Shown here one piece after another: positions 33,485 through 43,041 of a stretch of 64,000 nt of DNA. The DNA lies in contig JAEWTW010000047.1 of the NCBI GenBank assembly GCA_023397655.1, positions 62,001 to 126,000 of the forward strand, in the 5' to 3' direction. Source of the stretch: Bacillota bacterium. Its GTDB lineage: Bacteria; Bacillota; Clostridia; Christensenellales; SZUA-584. Made by a program: the position numbers and the translations under genes. Under the pieces are notes generated by a model. That model saw only the letters and a list, made by a program, of their open reading frames with translations, did not search any database and was not told the origin of the DNA. Every line of letters starts with the position of its first letter. Positions within the stretch are counted from its first letter, which is position 1.

Positions 33485-34474
33485 ATGATACTGGTGACAG
33501 GAGCGGGCGGCCATATCGGCAACGTGCTGATGAAGCTGCTCTATAAAAAGGGACATAATGACCTGCGTATATTCGTGCAGGAGAAAGAGAATATTTCGTA
33601 TATCGAGCGGTATGCGCAGGAGGTGGTGCGCGGCGACATACGTGATCCGTTCGCCGTGTCGGCAGCGGTGCGCGGCTGCGATACCGTGTTCCATCTGGCG
33701 GGGCTGGTGCAGATATCCGGCGTCCGCAAAAAGCAGGTGTTCGATATCAACGTGGGCGGTACGCACAACGTGGTACAGGCGTGCCTTGAGAAGGGCGTGA
33801 AGCGGCTGGTGCACGTATCCAGCGTGCACGCGCTCAAAGAACCCGAGGCTGGCTTTATCGACGAGACGCTGGACCCCGACTTTAACAATCTGCCGGGGGC
33901 GTACGCCAGGTCCAAGGCAATGGGCACCATCGAGGTGATCAACGCGATACAGAAGGGACTGGATGCGGTGATCGTATTTCCGACCGGGGTCATCGGTCCG
34001 TTCGATTTCCGCTCGTCATACACCGGCAGCGCAATAAAAGGGTATATCGACGCGGGCAAGCCGCAGTATTACTTTGACGGCAAGTATGATTTTGTGGACG
34101 TGCGCGACGTGGCGGACGGCATATACCGCGCGTGGAAGTCGGGCGAGAAGGGACAGGGATATATCATCTCCGGCAGCGTATCCAGCCTGAAGGATATCAT
34201 GGACGCGGTGGAGCAAACCACCGGTCATGCGATACGCAGCCATCGGGTCCCGCGGGCGCTGGTGAAGGCTGCGGCGGCGTTGGCTCCGGTCTACTATGCG
34301 ATTGCGAGAAAGAAACCGGTGCTGTCCAAGTACTCGGTGGACGTGCTGATGTCCAATTCCAACATATCCTGCGAAAAGGCGCAGGAACAGCTGGGCTACA
34401 AACCGCGCCCGCTGGCCCGCACAATACGCGACATGGTGCGCTGGCACCGCGCGGCGCGCACGCAGAAGGTTTGA
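33485..34474 (+). CDS. NAD-dependent epimerase/dehydratase family protein (SDR), copy 2
   Basis: A 329-residue paralogue of the preceding SDR. The motifs are TGAGGHIGN, FHLAGLVQI and YARSK, and the domain DVADGIYRAWKSGEKGQGYI nearly repeats its neighbour's DVADGLFRAWQMGEKGQGYI. GGGAGGATC precedes the ATG. It has its own upstream region of about 160 nt. Divergence is spread along the length, so the duplication is old. The composite repeat copy 2 begins 32 nt after the stop. Confidence 0.9.
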   Translation: MILVTGAGGHIGNVLMKLLYKKGHNDLRIFVQEKENISYIERYAQEVVRGDIRDPFAVSAAVRGCDTVFHLAGLVQISGVRKKQVFDINVGGTHNVVQACLEKGVKRLVHVSSVHALKEPEAGFIDETLDPDFNNLPGAYARSKAMGTIEVINAIQKGLDAVIVFPTGVIGPFDFRSSYTGSAIKGYIDAGKPQYYFDGKYDFVDVRDVADGIYRAWKSGEKGQGYIISGSVSSLKDIMDAVEQTTGHAIRSHRVPRALVKAAAALAPVYYAIARKKPVLSKYSVDVLMSNSNISCEKAQEQLGYKPRPLARTIRDMVRWHRAARTQKV

Positions 34475-34505
34475 ACCATTGTTACATAAATAAGGGTATA
34501 AGGTC

Positions 34506-34582
34506 GTGGAGGCTCTGCCTCCACACCACCGCCAAAGGGTATTACCCTTTGGAAACCATCGGGGAAATGCTACGCATTTCCC
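34506..34582 (-). repeat. Composite palindromic repeat, copy 2 (inverted)
   Basis: In this orientation the order is GTGGAGGC/GCCTCCAC (34506-34524), the linker, CCAAAGGGT/ACCCTTTGG (34532-34552), then GGGAAATGC/GCATTTCCC (34562-34582). It is the mirror image of copy 3 at 35889-35966, and the pair encloses one AT-rich gene. Stem sequences differ between copies by compensating changes. Confidence 0.88.
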
Positions 34583-34679
34583 GTAAATAACAAAATAAAT
34601 AAGGCTTCAAAATTTTCTTATATAACCGGAAGTCTTTTTTGTTGGAGAATTATTAAGAAGGACAAAGGATAAGCCATTT

Positions 34680-35789
34680 TTACTCTTTGTTATCAAGCCC
34701 AGCGAAGTATAAGCCCGCATTAACCAAAAGCAGTAGTTCATTTGAGCTCAACATTGATGTTATTTTTGCGATGCCTTTTGAGTAAGGTGCAACTTTTTCC
34801 AGATGATAATCCATCATTCCAGTGTTCGCGCCGCCCGATAGCTCTTCATATATTTTTCCGATAATATAGCTATCCATAGCATTACTGGGCCGATATTTAG
34901 GATAAATGATATTGAGAGCAGAGAGTTCTTCAAATTCCATATGCTGCAAATTGTTCTCAATATTGTTCAGAGCCTGTAAAAGTGATTGTTTGTAATCATG
35001 TACCGTACTTTCATTGTCCTTAAATGAACATGGTGCATTAAGCATTTTTTCGATTTCTTCAATTGCAAAAAAGTATTGGTCACGACCATGTCTTTCTTCA
35101 GCTGCTTCTTTTAGAATTTTAAACCGTTCCTGAAGATCAGCTGACTTCCTTATTTGCTTTTCCTTCAGCGCCTTTAGTACATCAAAATATTGTTTTTTAA
35201 GATCTTTAGTCAATACTTCTAAGTATTCATATCTTATTTGAGCAAAACGGATAAGTTCGTCCACATTTAAGCCATAAGATTCAGACATTATATCTGGGAT
35301 TGAGCTATAAAGCCAAACTACATAATCATATCTTTCATCAGGACTAATCACAGACCAACTTGAGTATTTAACTTCTCCTTTTACGATCCTGTTCAAATCG
35401 GTTGGGTGAACACCAAATGCCGCACGAAGATTTTGAAAGTGCCTATTGTCACTCTTGCTCTTCTTAAATACGTCACGGCATTCATTAAAGGGAACTTCAT
35501 TTTGTATAAAAATTACTTTGTGCATAGTGTTAATGCATGAAAAGACCATGTCAACAGCCATAATGAGTGTGAGTATATCCATACTCATTTTATTATCTCG
35601 GCTTCTTGATATTCTAAAATCAATCATATAGTCTATAGCCACTTCTATCCAGTCTATAGAGGAGCAGATTGCACTAAAATCATCTTTGCCGTTTCGATTT
35701 TTATAACGAAGATAACCGAAATCCCCCTCATTAAATTGATCTCTAAACTGCCTTATCAGACCGACGTTAAATAAAGAAAGCTCTCCCAA
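34680..35789 (-). CDS. AT-rich orphan gene with a possible HEPN-like R-x5-H motif
   Basis: A 369-residue, mostly alpha-helical, probably cytoplasmic protein that I do not recognise. RHFQNLRAAFGVHP contains R122-x5-H128, close to the R-x4-6-H active-site motif of HEPN ribonucleases, and is preceded by an amphipathic helix, as in that fold. A long charged helix (about 195-260) looks like a coiled coil. The gene is far more AT-rich than either neighbour and uses many ATA, AAA and TTA codons. It lies between inverted copies of the three-hairpin repeat and is probably an acquired islet. A defence or toxin role is only a suggestion from the motif and context. Confidence 0.75.
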   Translation of the reverse strand: MGELSLFNVGLIRQFRDQFNEGDFGYLRYKNRNGKDDFSAICSSIDWIEVAIDYMIDFRISRSRDNKMSMDILTLIMAVDMVFSCINTMHKVIFIQNEVPFNECRDVFKKSKSDNRHFQNLRAAFGVHPTDLNRIVKGEVKYSSWSVISPDERYDYVVWLYSSIPDIMSESYGLNVDELIRFAQIRYEYLEVLTKDLKKQYFDVLKALKEKQIRKSADLQERFKILKEAAEERHGRDQYFFAIEEIEKMLNAPCSFKDNESTVHDYKQSLLQALNNIENNLQHMEFEELSALNIIYPKYRPSNAMDSYIIGKIYEELSGGANTGMMDYHLEKVAPYSKGIAKITSMLSSNELLLLVNAGLYFAGLDNKE

Positions 35790-35888
35790 AACAATTGCTC
35801 CTTTCGCATGATATAATTTGTAATTATTAAAATCTGCGCGATCGCAATCATCTACTAATCAGACGTCAAGGAGGAAGTATATTATTTT

Positions 35889-35966
35889 GGAATTGTGAAA
35901 CAATTCCCTGGGGGGATTCTCAAGGGATGAATCCCTTGAGCGGTGGGATGGAGGCAGAGCCTCCAT
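35889..35966 (+). repeat. Composite palindromic repeat, copy 3
   Basis: Three hairpins: GGAATTG/CAATTCC (35889-35907), CTCAAGGGAT/ATCCCTTGAG (35919-35940, perfect 10-bp arms) and ATGGAGGC/GCCTCCAT (35948-35966, loop AGA). The constant linker CGGTGG joins the last two. The outer pair of hairpin 3 is A-T here and G-C in the other copies. Confidence 0.9.
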
Positions 35967-35997
35967 GTCCATAGACCTATTACTTAACGTAACCTCT

Positions 35998-38900
35998 TTA
36001 GAAATTGGAGAGGTTTTTTTCATTTTGAGCTGATTTGACGATCTTTTCGTGCGCGAGGGAAAGCATCAGCTTGATACGGTTGAGCTGGTTCACCTCGCTG
36101 GCACCGGGGTCGTAGTCGATGGCGACGATATTGGCATCAGGGTACTTGGCGCGTATCGGCTGAATGACACCCTTACCCACGATGTGGTTGGGCAGGCACG
36201 CGAACGGCTGCACGCAGACGATGCCGTCCGCGCCCTCGTGCAGCAGCTCCGCCATCTCGCCGGTGAGGAACCAGCCCTCGCCCGTCTGGTTGCCGATGGA
36301 CAGGAACTCGGACGCGGCTGAGGCCTTTTCGGATATGAATGACGGCGGCGAGAAACGCTGGCTGCGTTGAAGCGCGCGCCGCATCTGCTTGCGGTAACTT
36401 TCAATGAAGGCGATCACGAAGTTGCCGACATACGCGGCCAGCTTCGATTTGCCCAGCTTCTCGTGCTTGAAGTTGGTGTTGTACGCGCAGTACAGCAGGA
36501 AGTCGATCAGATCCGGCACCTTCACTTCTGCGCCCTCGTCCTCCAGCACCTTGACGATCTGGTTGTTGGCGGTGGGGTGGTATTTGACGAGTATCTCGCC
36601 CACCACGCCGATCACCGGCTTTTTGACATCCCTGACAGGTATCGCTTCGAACGCATCTACAATGTTTTGAACGTTGCGTTTGAAACGTTTGAGACTCAGG
36701 TGCCGCACATTATCCAGTGCGATGGCGTTCCACTTGGCAAGCGCGGTGTCGGTTGAACCCGGTTCCGCTTCGTATGGCCGCGTGGCCAGCGCCAAACGAT
36801 TGAGAAGATCGCCGTAAACCATGCCGCGCATCGCGCGCCGCAGCATCCGCAGCGTGATCTTGAGGCCGGGGTGTTTCTCCAACCCCGCCGCGCTGAGCGA
36901 AATGACGGGGATGTGCGGGAAGCCCGCGTCGGTGAGCGCCTTGCGGATGAAGCCGATGTAGTTGGACGCGCGGCAGCCGCCGCCCGTCTGCGAGATGATG
37001 CACGCGAGCTTATCGGTATCATACCGGCCTGACTTAACCGCCTCGATCAGCTGACCGGTGACGAGTATCGACGGGTAGCACGCGTCATTGTTGACGTATT
37101 TCAGGCCTTCCTCTACCGCGGCGTTGTCCACAGAGGGCAGCAGCTCAAAACGATAGCCCGAGGACTCAAACGCGGCGCGCAGGAAGTCGAAGTGGATGGG
37201 CGACATCTGCGGCGACAGTATCGTGTAATCCTTCTTCATAAATTTTTCGAAGACGACCTTCTTGTATGCCACCGCTTTCTGGACCACGGCATCCTTTTTC
37301 TGAAGCGCGGCGTCCTTCTTCTGCACGGCTTTTTGCACCACAACGTCCTTTTTCTCCAGAACAGCCTGTTTGAGGTCGTCCAGCACGCGCCGCTTCTTGC
37401 GCTCGGCCACCGCGGCAGCCAGTGAACGCAACCGGATGCGGATTGCACCGGTGTTGCTGATTTCATCAATCTTGATCAGCGTGTATATCTTGCCGTAAGC
37501 CTTCAATATCTCCTGCGTCTGGTCGGTGACAACAGCGTCCAGGCCGCAGCCGAACGAGTTGAGTTGCACCAGCTCCAGCCCCTCGGTACGCCCAGCGAGG
37601 TGCGCCGCCGAGTAGATGCGCGTGTGGAACATCCACTGGTCGAGCACGCGCAAGGGGCGGTATTCTCCAAGGTGCGCTACACTCTGCTCGGTAAGCACAG
37701 CGTAGCCCAGCGACGTGATGATGGACGAAAGCCCATGGTTGATCTCCGGGTCGATGTGATACGGGCGTCCGCCGAGTATCACGGCCTGCAGCTCTCCGTG
37801 CCGCACTTTAGCGAGTATTCTCTCTCCCTGACGACGGATATCGCTCTGGTATGCGGCCTTCTCCTGCCACGCAAGTCTGGCCGCGTGGTACACATCCTTT
37901 GCGGGGATATGGGGGAACTCCTCCGCCAATCGGCGGGATAAAGCTCTTAAGTTGTCCATCGGCAGGAAAGGCATCAGGAAATCCACGCCGTTTTCTTTGA
38001 TCTCCGGCATGTTGTTCTTGATGTTCTCGGGGTACGACGTCACGATCGGGCAGTTGTAGTTGTTGGCGGCGTGCTTCTGCTCCTTCTGCTCGTACGGCAC
38101 GCATGGGAAGAATATCGTTTTGACGCCACTGTCGATAAGCAGCCGCACCGCGCCGTGCGCCAATTTCGCCGGATAGCACAGCGATTCGGACGGTATACTC
38201 TCGATGCCAGCGGTGTATACGCTGCGTGACGACCGGGGCGACAGCACCACGCGGTACCCCAGCTGCGTGAAGAACGTGTGCCAGAACGGATAGTTCTCGT
38301 ATATGCCGAGAACGCGGGGGATACCGATATCGCCGCGCGGCGCATTTTCCAATGGCTGATAGGAGAACAGCCGCTTGCAGGTGTAGTCGTACATGTCAGG
38401 CAGGTCGGAGTGCTTCTCGGCGTTTGAACCGCCGCGCTCGCAGCGGTTGCCCGATATGAACCGCCGCCCGTCGCCGAAGTGGCTGACGGTGAGGCGGCAG
38501 TTGTTCTCGCATTTACCGCAGCGCGCGCCGGTCTGGCGTATCTGCATGGCGTCCAGCGCATCCCGCGAGAGTATCGATGAAACGGCTGAATTCGGGCAGC
38601 GTTCCTTGGCGAGCAGAGCCGCACCGTACGCACCCATCAAGCCGGCGATCACAGGACGAACCACTCTGCGTTCGGTCAAAAGCTCCAGCGCACGCAGCAC
38701 GGCGTCGTTCAGGAAAGTGCCGCCCTGTACCACCACGCTTTTGCCGAGGTCTTCAGGGGTTTTCAGTTTGATGACCTTATAAAGCGCATTCTTGATGACG
38801 GAGTATGAAAGCCCGGCCGAGATGCCGCCCAGCACTGCGCCTTCCTTCTGCGCCTGCCGTACCTTGGAGTTCATAAATACTGTGCAGCGGCTGCCGAGGT

Positions 38901-40329
38901 CCACCGGCTGTGCCGCAAACAGCGCCTGCCGCGCGAACTGGCGGATGTCGCACTCCAGCGACGCGGCAAACGTCTCGAGGAACGAGCCGCAGCCCGACGA
39001 GCACGCCTCGTTGAGCATCACCTCGTCGATCACGCCGTCCCGTATGCGCATGCATTTCATGTCCTGTCCGCCGATGTCCAGTATGAAGTCCACATCAGGA
39101 CGGAAGAAGCGCGCCGCCGTGTAGTGCGCGACCGTTTCCACTTCGCTGGTGTCCAGCTGGAACGCCGCTTTGACGAGATTTTCGCCGTAGCCGGTAGAAG
39201 CCGTGTATGCGATATAAGCGCCTTGGGGCAGACGTCCGTAGATTTCGGAAAGTATCTCGCGCACCATGTCCAGCGGGCGGCCCTTGTTCGCGCCGTAGTG
39301 TGTGTAGATAATGTGACCTTCAGCATCCAGCAGCACCGCCTTGGTGGTGGTGGAACCCGCGTCGATGCCGAGGAAGCACGCGCCGGAAGCCGTCTCGATG
39401 GGGCGCTGGGGGACATCCGCCTGCGCGTGACGCTCCGTGAATGCGGCATAAGCCGCTTGATCCGCAAACAGCGGCGGCAGGTAAATGGACGCGCTGTCCA
39501 TGTCCTGACGAAGCTGCGTGCGCGCGATCAGCGCATCCAGATGCACCGCATCGCCCGTGGCCATCATTGCGGCGCCCGCCGCGACGAACATCATCGCGTA
39601 TTGCGTGTCCATGATGTCCTCATCGCGCATGTTCAGCGTTTTGATAAAGCGGTCCTTGAGCGCGGGCAGGAAATGCAGCGGTCCGCCCAAGAACGCGACC
39701 TTGCCGCGTATCGGACGCCCGCAAGCGAGCCCACTGATGGTCTGGTTGACGACGGCCTGCAGCACGGATGCCGCAATGTCTTCGCGCGCCGCGCCCTCGT
39801 TGATGAGCGGCTGTATGTCGCTCTTGGCGAATACGCCGCAGCGCGCCGCGATGTCGTATATGTGTGATGCTTTGGCTGCCAGCTCGTTTAAGCCTGCCGC
39901 ATCCGTTTCCAGCAGCGACGCCATCTGATCGATGAACGCGCCGGTTCCGCCCGCACACGTACCGTTCATGCGCTGCTCGGTACTGCCCGTGAAATACGTG
40001 ATCTTGGCATCCTCGCCGCCCAGCTCTATCGCGACGTCGGTGTCCGGCAGAAACGCGCGCACGGCACTGCTGGCGGCAATAACCTCCTGCACGAAGGGCA
40101 GCCCCAGCCATTTGCCCACGGAAAGCCCGCCCGAGCCGGTGACGCACACCTGGGCCTCAATGTTGCCCAGCGCCGCATGCGCATCCGCCAGCAGCGCGGT
40201 GACCGCGCCCGCGATGTCGCTAAAGTGCCGTTTATAGTAGCTGAATAATATTTTTTTGTCTTCCAGCACGACGCATTTGACGGTGGTTGAACCAACGTCA
40301 AGCCCCATGCGGCGGATACCTGTGCTCAT
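35998..40329 (-). CDS. Giant 2-hydroxyacyl-CoA dehydratase activase-related protein
   Basis: 1443 residues. Two BadF/BadG/BcrA/BcrD ATPase domains of the ASKHA fold (LDVGSTTVKC near the N terminus; GIDAGSTTTKAVLLD near residue 320) each have a glycine-rich cluster segment (GTCAGGTGAF and EACSSGCGSF). A Cys-rich linker (CGKCENNC) follows, then a DUF2229-type domain, and last an HgdB-like C-terminal domain with conserved Cys (NDACYPS). Homologues activate radical dehydratases or benzoyl-CoA reductase-like enzymes by ATP-driven electron transfer. The family role here is unknown. A Lys/Val/Gln-rich repetitive helix (about 985-1025) separates the last domains. The start at 40329 has GGAGAA 7 nt upstream. 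Confidence 0.9.
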   Translation of the reverse strand: MSTGIRRMGLDVGSTTVKCVVLEDKKILFSYYKRHFSDIAGAVTALLADAHAALGNIEAQVCVTGSGGLSVGKWLGLPFVQEVIAASSAVRAFLPDTDVAIELGGEDAKITYFTGSTEQRMNGTCAGGTGAFIDQMASLLETDAAGLNELAAKASHIYDIAARCGVFAKSDIQPLINEGAAREDIAASVLQAVVNQTISGLACGRPIRGKVAFLGGPLHFLPALKDRFIKTLNMRDEDIMDTQYAMMFVAAGAAMMATGDAVHLDALIARTQLRQDMDSASIYLPPLFADQAAYAAFTERHAQADVPQRPIETASGACFLGIDAGSTTTKAVLLDAEGHIIYTHYGANKGRPLDMVREILSEIYGRLPQGAYIAYTASTGYGENLVKAAFQLDTSEVETVAHYTAARFFRPDVDFILDIGGQDMKCMRIRDGVIDEVMLNEACSSGCGSFLETFAASLECDIRQFARQALFAAQPVDLGSRCTVFMNSKVRQAQKEGAVLGGISAGLSYSVIKNALYKVIKLKTPEDLGKSVVVQGGTFLNDAVLRALELLTERRVVRPVIAGLMGAYGAALLAKERCPNSAVSSILSRDALDAMQIRQTGARCGKCENNCRLTVSHFGDGRRFISGNRCERGGSNAEKHSDLPDMYDYTCKRLFSYQPLENAPRGDIGIPRVLGIYENYPFWHTFFTQLGYRVVLSPRSSRSVYTAGIESIPSESLCYPAKLAHGAVRLLIDSGVKTIFFPCVPYEQKEQKHAANNYNCPIVTSYPENIKNNMPEIKENGVDFLMPFLPMDNLRALSRRLAEEFPHIPAKDVYHAARLAWQEKAAYQSDIRRQGERILAKVRHGELQAVILGGRPYHIDPEINHGLSSIITSLGYAVLTEQSVAHLGEYRPLRVLDQWMFHTRIYSAAHLAGRTEGLELVQLNSFGCGLDAVVTDQTQEILKAYGKIYTLIKIDEISNTGAIRIRLRSLAAAVAERKKRRVLDDLKQAVLEKKDVVVQKAVQKKDAALQKKDAVVQKAVAYKKVVFEKFMKKDYTILSPQMSPIHFDFLRAAFESSGYRFELLPSVDNAAVEEGLKYVNNDACYPSILVTGQLIEAVKSGRYDTDKLACIISQTGGGCRASNYIGFIRKALTDAGFPHIPVISLSAAGLEKHPGLKITLRMLRRAMRGMVYGDLLNRLALATRPYEAEPGSTDTALAKWNAIALDNVRHLSLKRFKRNVQNIVDAFEAIPVRDVKKPVIGVVGEILVKYHPTANNQIVKVLEDEGAEVKVPDLIDFLLYCAYNTNFKHEKLGKSKLAAYVGNFVIAFIESYRKQMRRALQRSQRFSPPSFISEKASAASEFLSIGNQTGEGWFLTGEMAELLHEGADGIVCVQPFACLPNHIVGKGVIQPIRAKYPDANIVAIDYDPGASEVNQLNRIKLMLSLAHEKIVKSAQNEKNLSNF

Positions 40330-40423
40330 GTGTTTTCTCCGCATTCGTTATCAAGAGAAAGTATACACCTGAGACGCATGATTCGCAAACCGGTGTTCGA
40401 TAAAATTTCTAAATATTTTATAA

Positions 40424-40454
40424 ATTCGCTCATAATATGTATTATTATGCGAAT
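40424..40454. promoter_or_regulatory. Dyad upstream of the activase gene
   Basis: ATTCGC and GCGAAT (40424-40429 and 40449-40454 region) enclose ATAATA/TATTAT, an imperfect inverted repeat about 100 nt before the activase start. It could be an operator. The rest of the 537-nt space 40330-40866 holds no gene I can support. Confidence 0.35.
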
Positions 40455-40866
40455 GCTTGATTTGCCTTCCGGAGTGTGCTATTATAATGTAGCAATATAG
40501 CTTTTCAAGCGGACTTTTTAGCCGGTATGCGTTTTTCATCTTCATGGGTTATATCGGCGGAAAAACCGGTATTCCGGTAAGCTGCTTCGTCTGTACTTAT
40601 TATTTCTTATTATCAGGCAGTATTGGTGGGGTCCCGGCACGTGAGCGCTGGGAGAAAAAGAAAATATCCAGCACTTTATTTCTCGTTGCGCCGTTTATCT
40701 TTATCATCTAATCAGGTCGGAAAAATGAATGGACGGTGCATAAGGTGTATATTAATACGTTGTGTTTGATAAATGTGCATTGGCTTATTGGTTTTATGCG
40801 TTAACCGGCAAAACACAACTCAATTAATCGACCAGATTTACAAATCCGTTGAAGGAGGAAAATAGG

Positions 40867-41643
40867 TTGAGGCTGAATATCGGCATGTTCGGATTTGGGA
40901 AAACAGGCAATGTTGTGGCTCAGGAGATATTAAACGATGAAGTTTGCAACCTGTCCTGGGTAATCCGAAGATCAAATAAGCATCAAGGGGAATATGCGAG
41001 CCGTTTGCTCGGGCATGACTACGATAAAGGGATGATATACTCCGTTGATTCGATCGATACAACAATGTTTTTTAAGGAAAATCCTGTGGACGTCATCGTA
41101 GATTTCTCGAGCAACAGCGCGGTTTTGCATTATAAGCACGCCGCCGAGGCAGGAACGCGCGTGGTCTCGGCGATATCGCACTACGAAAAAAGCCAGCTGG
41201 AGCAGCTCAAGGCGCTGGGCCACAAGGTGGCTGTGCTTTATTCGCCCAACATCACGTTGGGTATCAATTTCTTGATCGAGGTATCCAAGGTGCTGCAACG
41301 CATCGCGCCGCATGCGGACATCGAAATCATTGAAGAGCATTTTAAGGAAAAGAAGGACGTATCGGGCACGGCGCTGCGTATCGCAGAGGACCTCGGGCTG
41401 GATGTGAATAAGCATGTGAATTCGATACGCGTGGGCGGCATCGTGGGTAAGCATGAGGTGGTGTTCGGGCTGCCCAACCAGACGATACGCATCGTCCACG
41501 AATCGATCAGCCGCGCCGCTTTTGGGCAGGGAGCGATATTCGCAGCCAAGTGGCTGATGGGCAAAAAGCCGGGCGTATACACGATGGAGGACGCCGTGAT
41601 GCTGGACGTGGCGCGAAACAAAAAGATATTCGAGCTGGCTTGA
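40867..41643 (+). CDS. dapB: 4-hydroxy-tetrahydrodipicolinate reductase (DapB)
   Basis: A 258-residue enzyme reducing 4-hydroxy-tetrahydrodipicolinate in lysine/diaminopimelate synthesis; the product also feeds dipicolinate for spores. N-terminal GFGKTGN binds NAD(P)H. The catalytic segment reads EEHFKEKKDVSGTAL: H158 and K162 align with the catalytic His and Lys of the HHxHK motif, but the second His is Phe159. C-terminal GQGAIFAAKWLMGKKPGVYTMED is typical. A TTG start at 40867 has GGAGG 8 nt upstream; an in-frame TTG at 40849 lies before the ribosome binding site. No other lysine genes are adjacent. Confidence 0.92.
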   Translation: MRLNIGMFGFGKTGNVVAQEILNDEVCNLSWVIRRSNKHQGEYASRLLGHDYDKGMIYSVDSIDTTMFFKENPVDVIVDFSSNSAVLHYKHAAEAGTRVVSAISHYEKSQLEQLKALGHKVAVLYSPNITLGINFLIEVSKVLQRIAPHADIEIIEEHFKEKKDVSGTALRIAEDLGLDVNKHVNSIRVGGIVGKHEVVFGLPNQTIRIVHESISRAAFGQGAIFAAKWLMGKKPGVYTMEDAVMLDVARNKKIFELA

Positions 41644-41660
41644 TGGCTGGCTGTTATATA

Positions 41661-41701
41661 AAAAAGCGGGTCCGGGATGTGATCAACCCGGCCCGCTTTT
41701 T
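41661..41701. terminator. Bidirectional terminator between dapB and the GNAT-like gene
   Basis: A long stem (about 41661-41676 with 41687-41701; AAAGCGGG-T-CCGGG on the left arm) with a 10-nt loop and T tracts on either strand. Confidence 0.9.
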
Positions 41702-41712
41702 GCTCGTCATTA

Positions 41713-42843
41713 TTACGCCAGATCCTTTTTGTAGCACCGGCGGCGCTTGTGCTGCTCCACGTCAAAGCTCTTCCACAAATCCTGCACATTCTTGTTGGTT
41801 TCGAGCTCAGGCGATGATTCCGCAAATTTAATGCCTCTTTTGATGGCGGAAGCCGTGATATCGTTCATCATCAGAGCCGGTAAGCCGGATTTCTGGTAAT
41901 CTGGGTGGACGGCCACGAGATAGAGCTCCAACTCCTTGGGATGTTTCAGTGCGTACAGCAAATTGGCCCATCCGAAGGGGAACATGCGGCCTTTGCATTT
42001 TTGAATCGCTACGGCCAGCGACGGGGCAGCCAGACCGAATGCGATCAGCTTGCCGTTATCGTCCACGATGAACTTGGCGAAGTCCGGGTCTAGCAGCGGT
42101 ATAAACCGCTTCGTATAATCCTTGGCGACGTTTTCGGTGAAAGGCACCACGCCGTATAAATTTTTGTAGCATTCGCTGAGCAGATCAAACACCTGCATCA
42201 CGATGGGTCTGACTTCCTTCATGCTCTTGAGGTTGTGGAAATGCACATGGCTGCGCTCCATCACCTTCTCCGCAAGACGGCTCATGCGCTCAACAGTTTT
42301 ATCGCCCTTCTCCGGCACGCGGATGCGGTATTCCACCCAGTCAATATCCTTGACATAGCCGTGTGCTTCGAAATGCTTTTGATAATACGGATAATTGTAT
42401 ATCGTGACGGTGGAACCCATGCGGTCGAAACCCTCCACCAGCATGCCCTCCTTATCGAGGTCGGTGAACCCCAGAGGCCCGTGCGCCTGCGTGAGCCCCA
42501 GCTCTTTGGCCCAGCCTTCCACCGCGCCCAGCAATGCGCCGGAAACCTCCATATCGTCTATGAAGTCCACACGGGTGATGCGGAGCTGTTTCTGGTTCCA
42601 CCGTTCGTTGGCGGTACGGTTGACGATGGCACCTATGCGCCCGACGATCTCTGCGTTGCGATAGGCCAGAAAGAAGCGGGCGTCGCAGTATTCGAAGGAG
42701 GAGTTGGTTTCCGGAAAGAACATGGAACATTCCTCAGACTTGAGTTCGGGCACATATTGAGGGACGCCTTTATAGAGCTTGTCAGGGAAGGCGACATATT
42801 TTTTCACGTCGCTTTTGCTTGTAACCTGCTTGATTTCAACCAT
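41713..42843 (-). CDS. Uncharacterised GNAT-like acyltransferase-fold protein
   Basis: 376 residues of a conserved family annotated in Firmicutes as N-acetyltransferase-like. The N-terminal VAFPDKLYKGVPQYVPEL and RFFLAYRNAEIVGRIGAIVN resemble GNAT beta strands. A later ELYLVAVHPDYQKSGLPALM has the acyl-CoA-binding Q/R-x-x-G-x-x pattern in relaxed form (QKSGLP). Two divergent GNAT halves are likely. GAGGTG precedes the ATG at 42843. Converges on dapB across a shared terminator. Acceptor substrate unknown. Confidence 0.8.
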   Translation of the reverse strand: MVEIKQVTSKSDVKKYVAFPDKLYKGVPQYVPELKSEECSMFFPETNSSFEYCDARFFLAYRNAEIVGRIGAIVNRTANERWNQKQLRITRVDFIDDMEVSGALLGAVEGWAKELGLTQAHGPLGFTDLDKEGMLVEGFDRMGSTVTIYNYPYYQKHFEAHGYVKDIDWVEYRIRVPEKGDKTVERMSRLAEKVMERSHVHFHNLKSMKEVRPIVMQVFDLLSECYKNLYGVVPFTENVAKDYTKRFIPLLDPDFAKFIVDDNGKLIAFGLAAPSLAVAIQKCKGRMFPFGWANLLYALKHPKELELYLVAVHPDYQKSGLPALMMNDITASAIKRGIKFAESSPELETNKNVQDLWKSFDVEQHKRRRCYKKDLA

Positions 42844-43041
42844 AGTGACACCTCGATCTGCTTGAAATGTTGCTTAGATTATATCAAACTCCGGCCTGCA
42901 AGTATAGCGCGCAAGGCGAATAATGTATATATTTGCGCAAATACACTTACCGTATAATATTTATTTATTTGGCTATAATCATTTTTAGCAACCGCTTATA
43001 TGCTCCTTTATGCTGGCGCAGGCAAATGCGCAGACAAAATT

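Noticed and set aside
34506..35966. Insertion sequence with terminal inverted repeats
   Set aside because: The repeats are inverted, but the enclosed protein shows no transposase motif and the third copy stands alone, so a standard IS is unlikely.
40544..40711. 55-codon plus-strand frame upstream of dapB with a hydrophobic end
   Set aside because: No ribosome binding site and no recognisable features; probably chance in a non-coding stretch.
40345..40866. Lysine riboswitch or T-box before dapB
   Set aside because: I looked for the conserved lysine-riboswitch and T-box sequences and did not find them.
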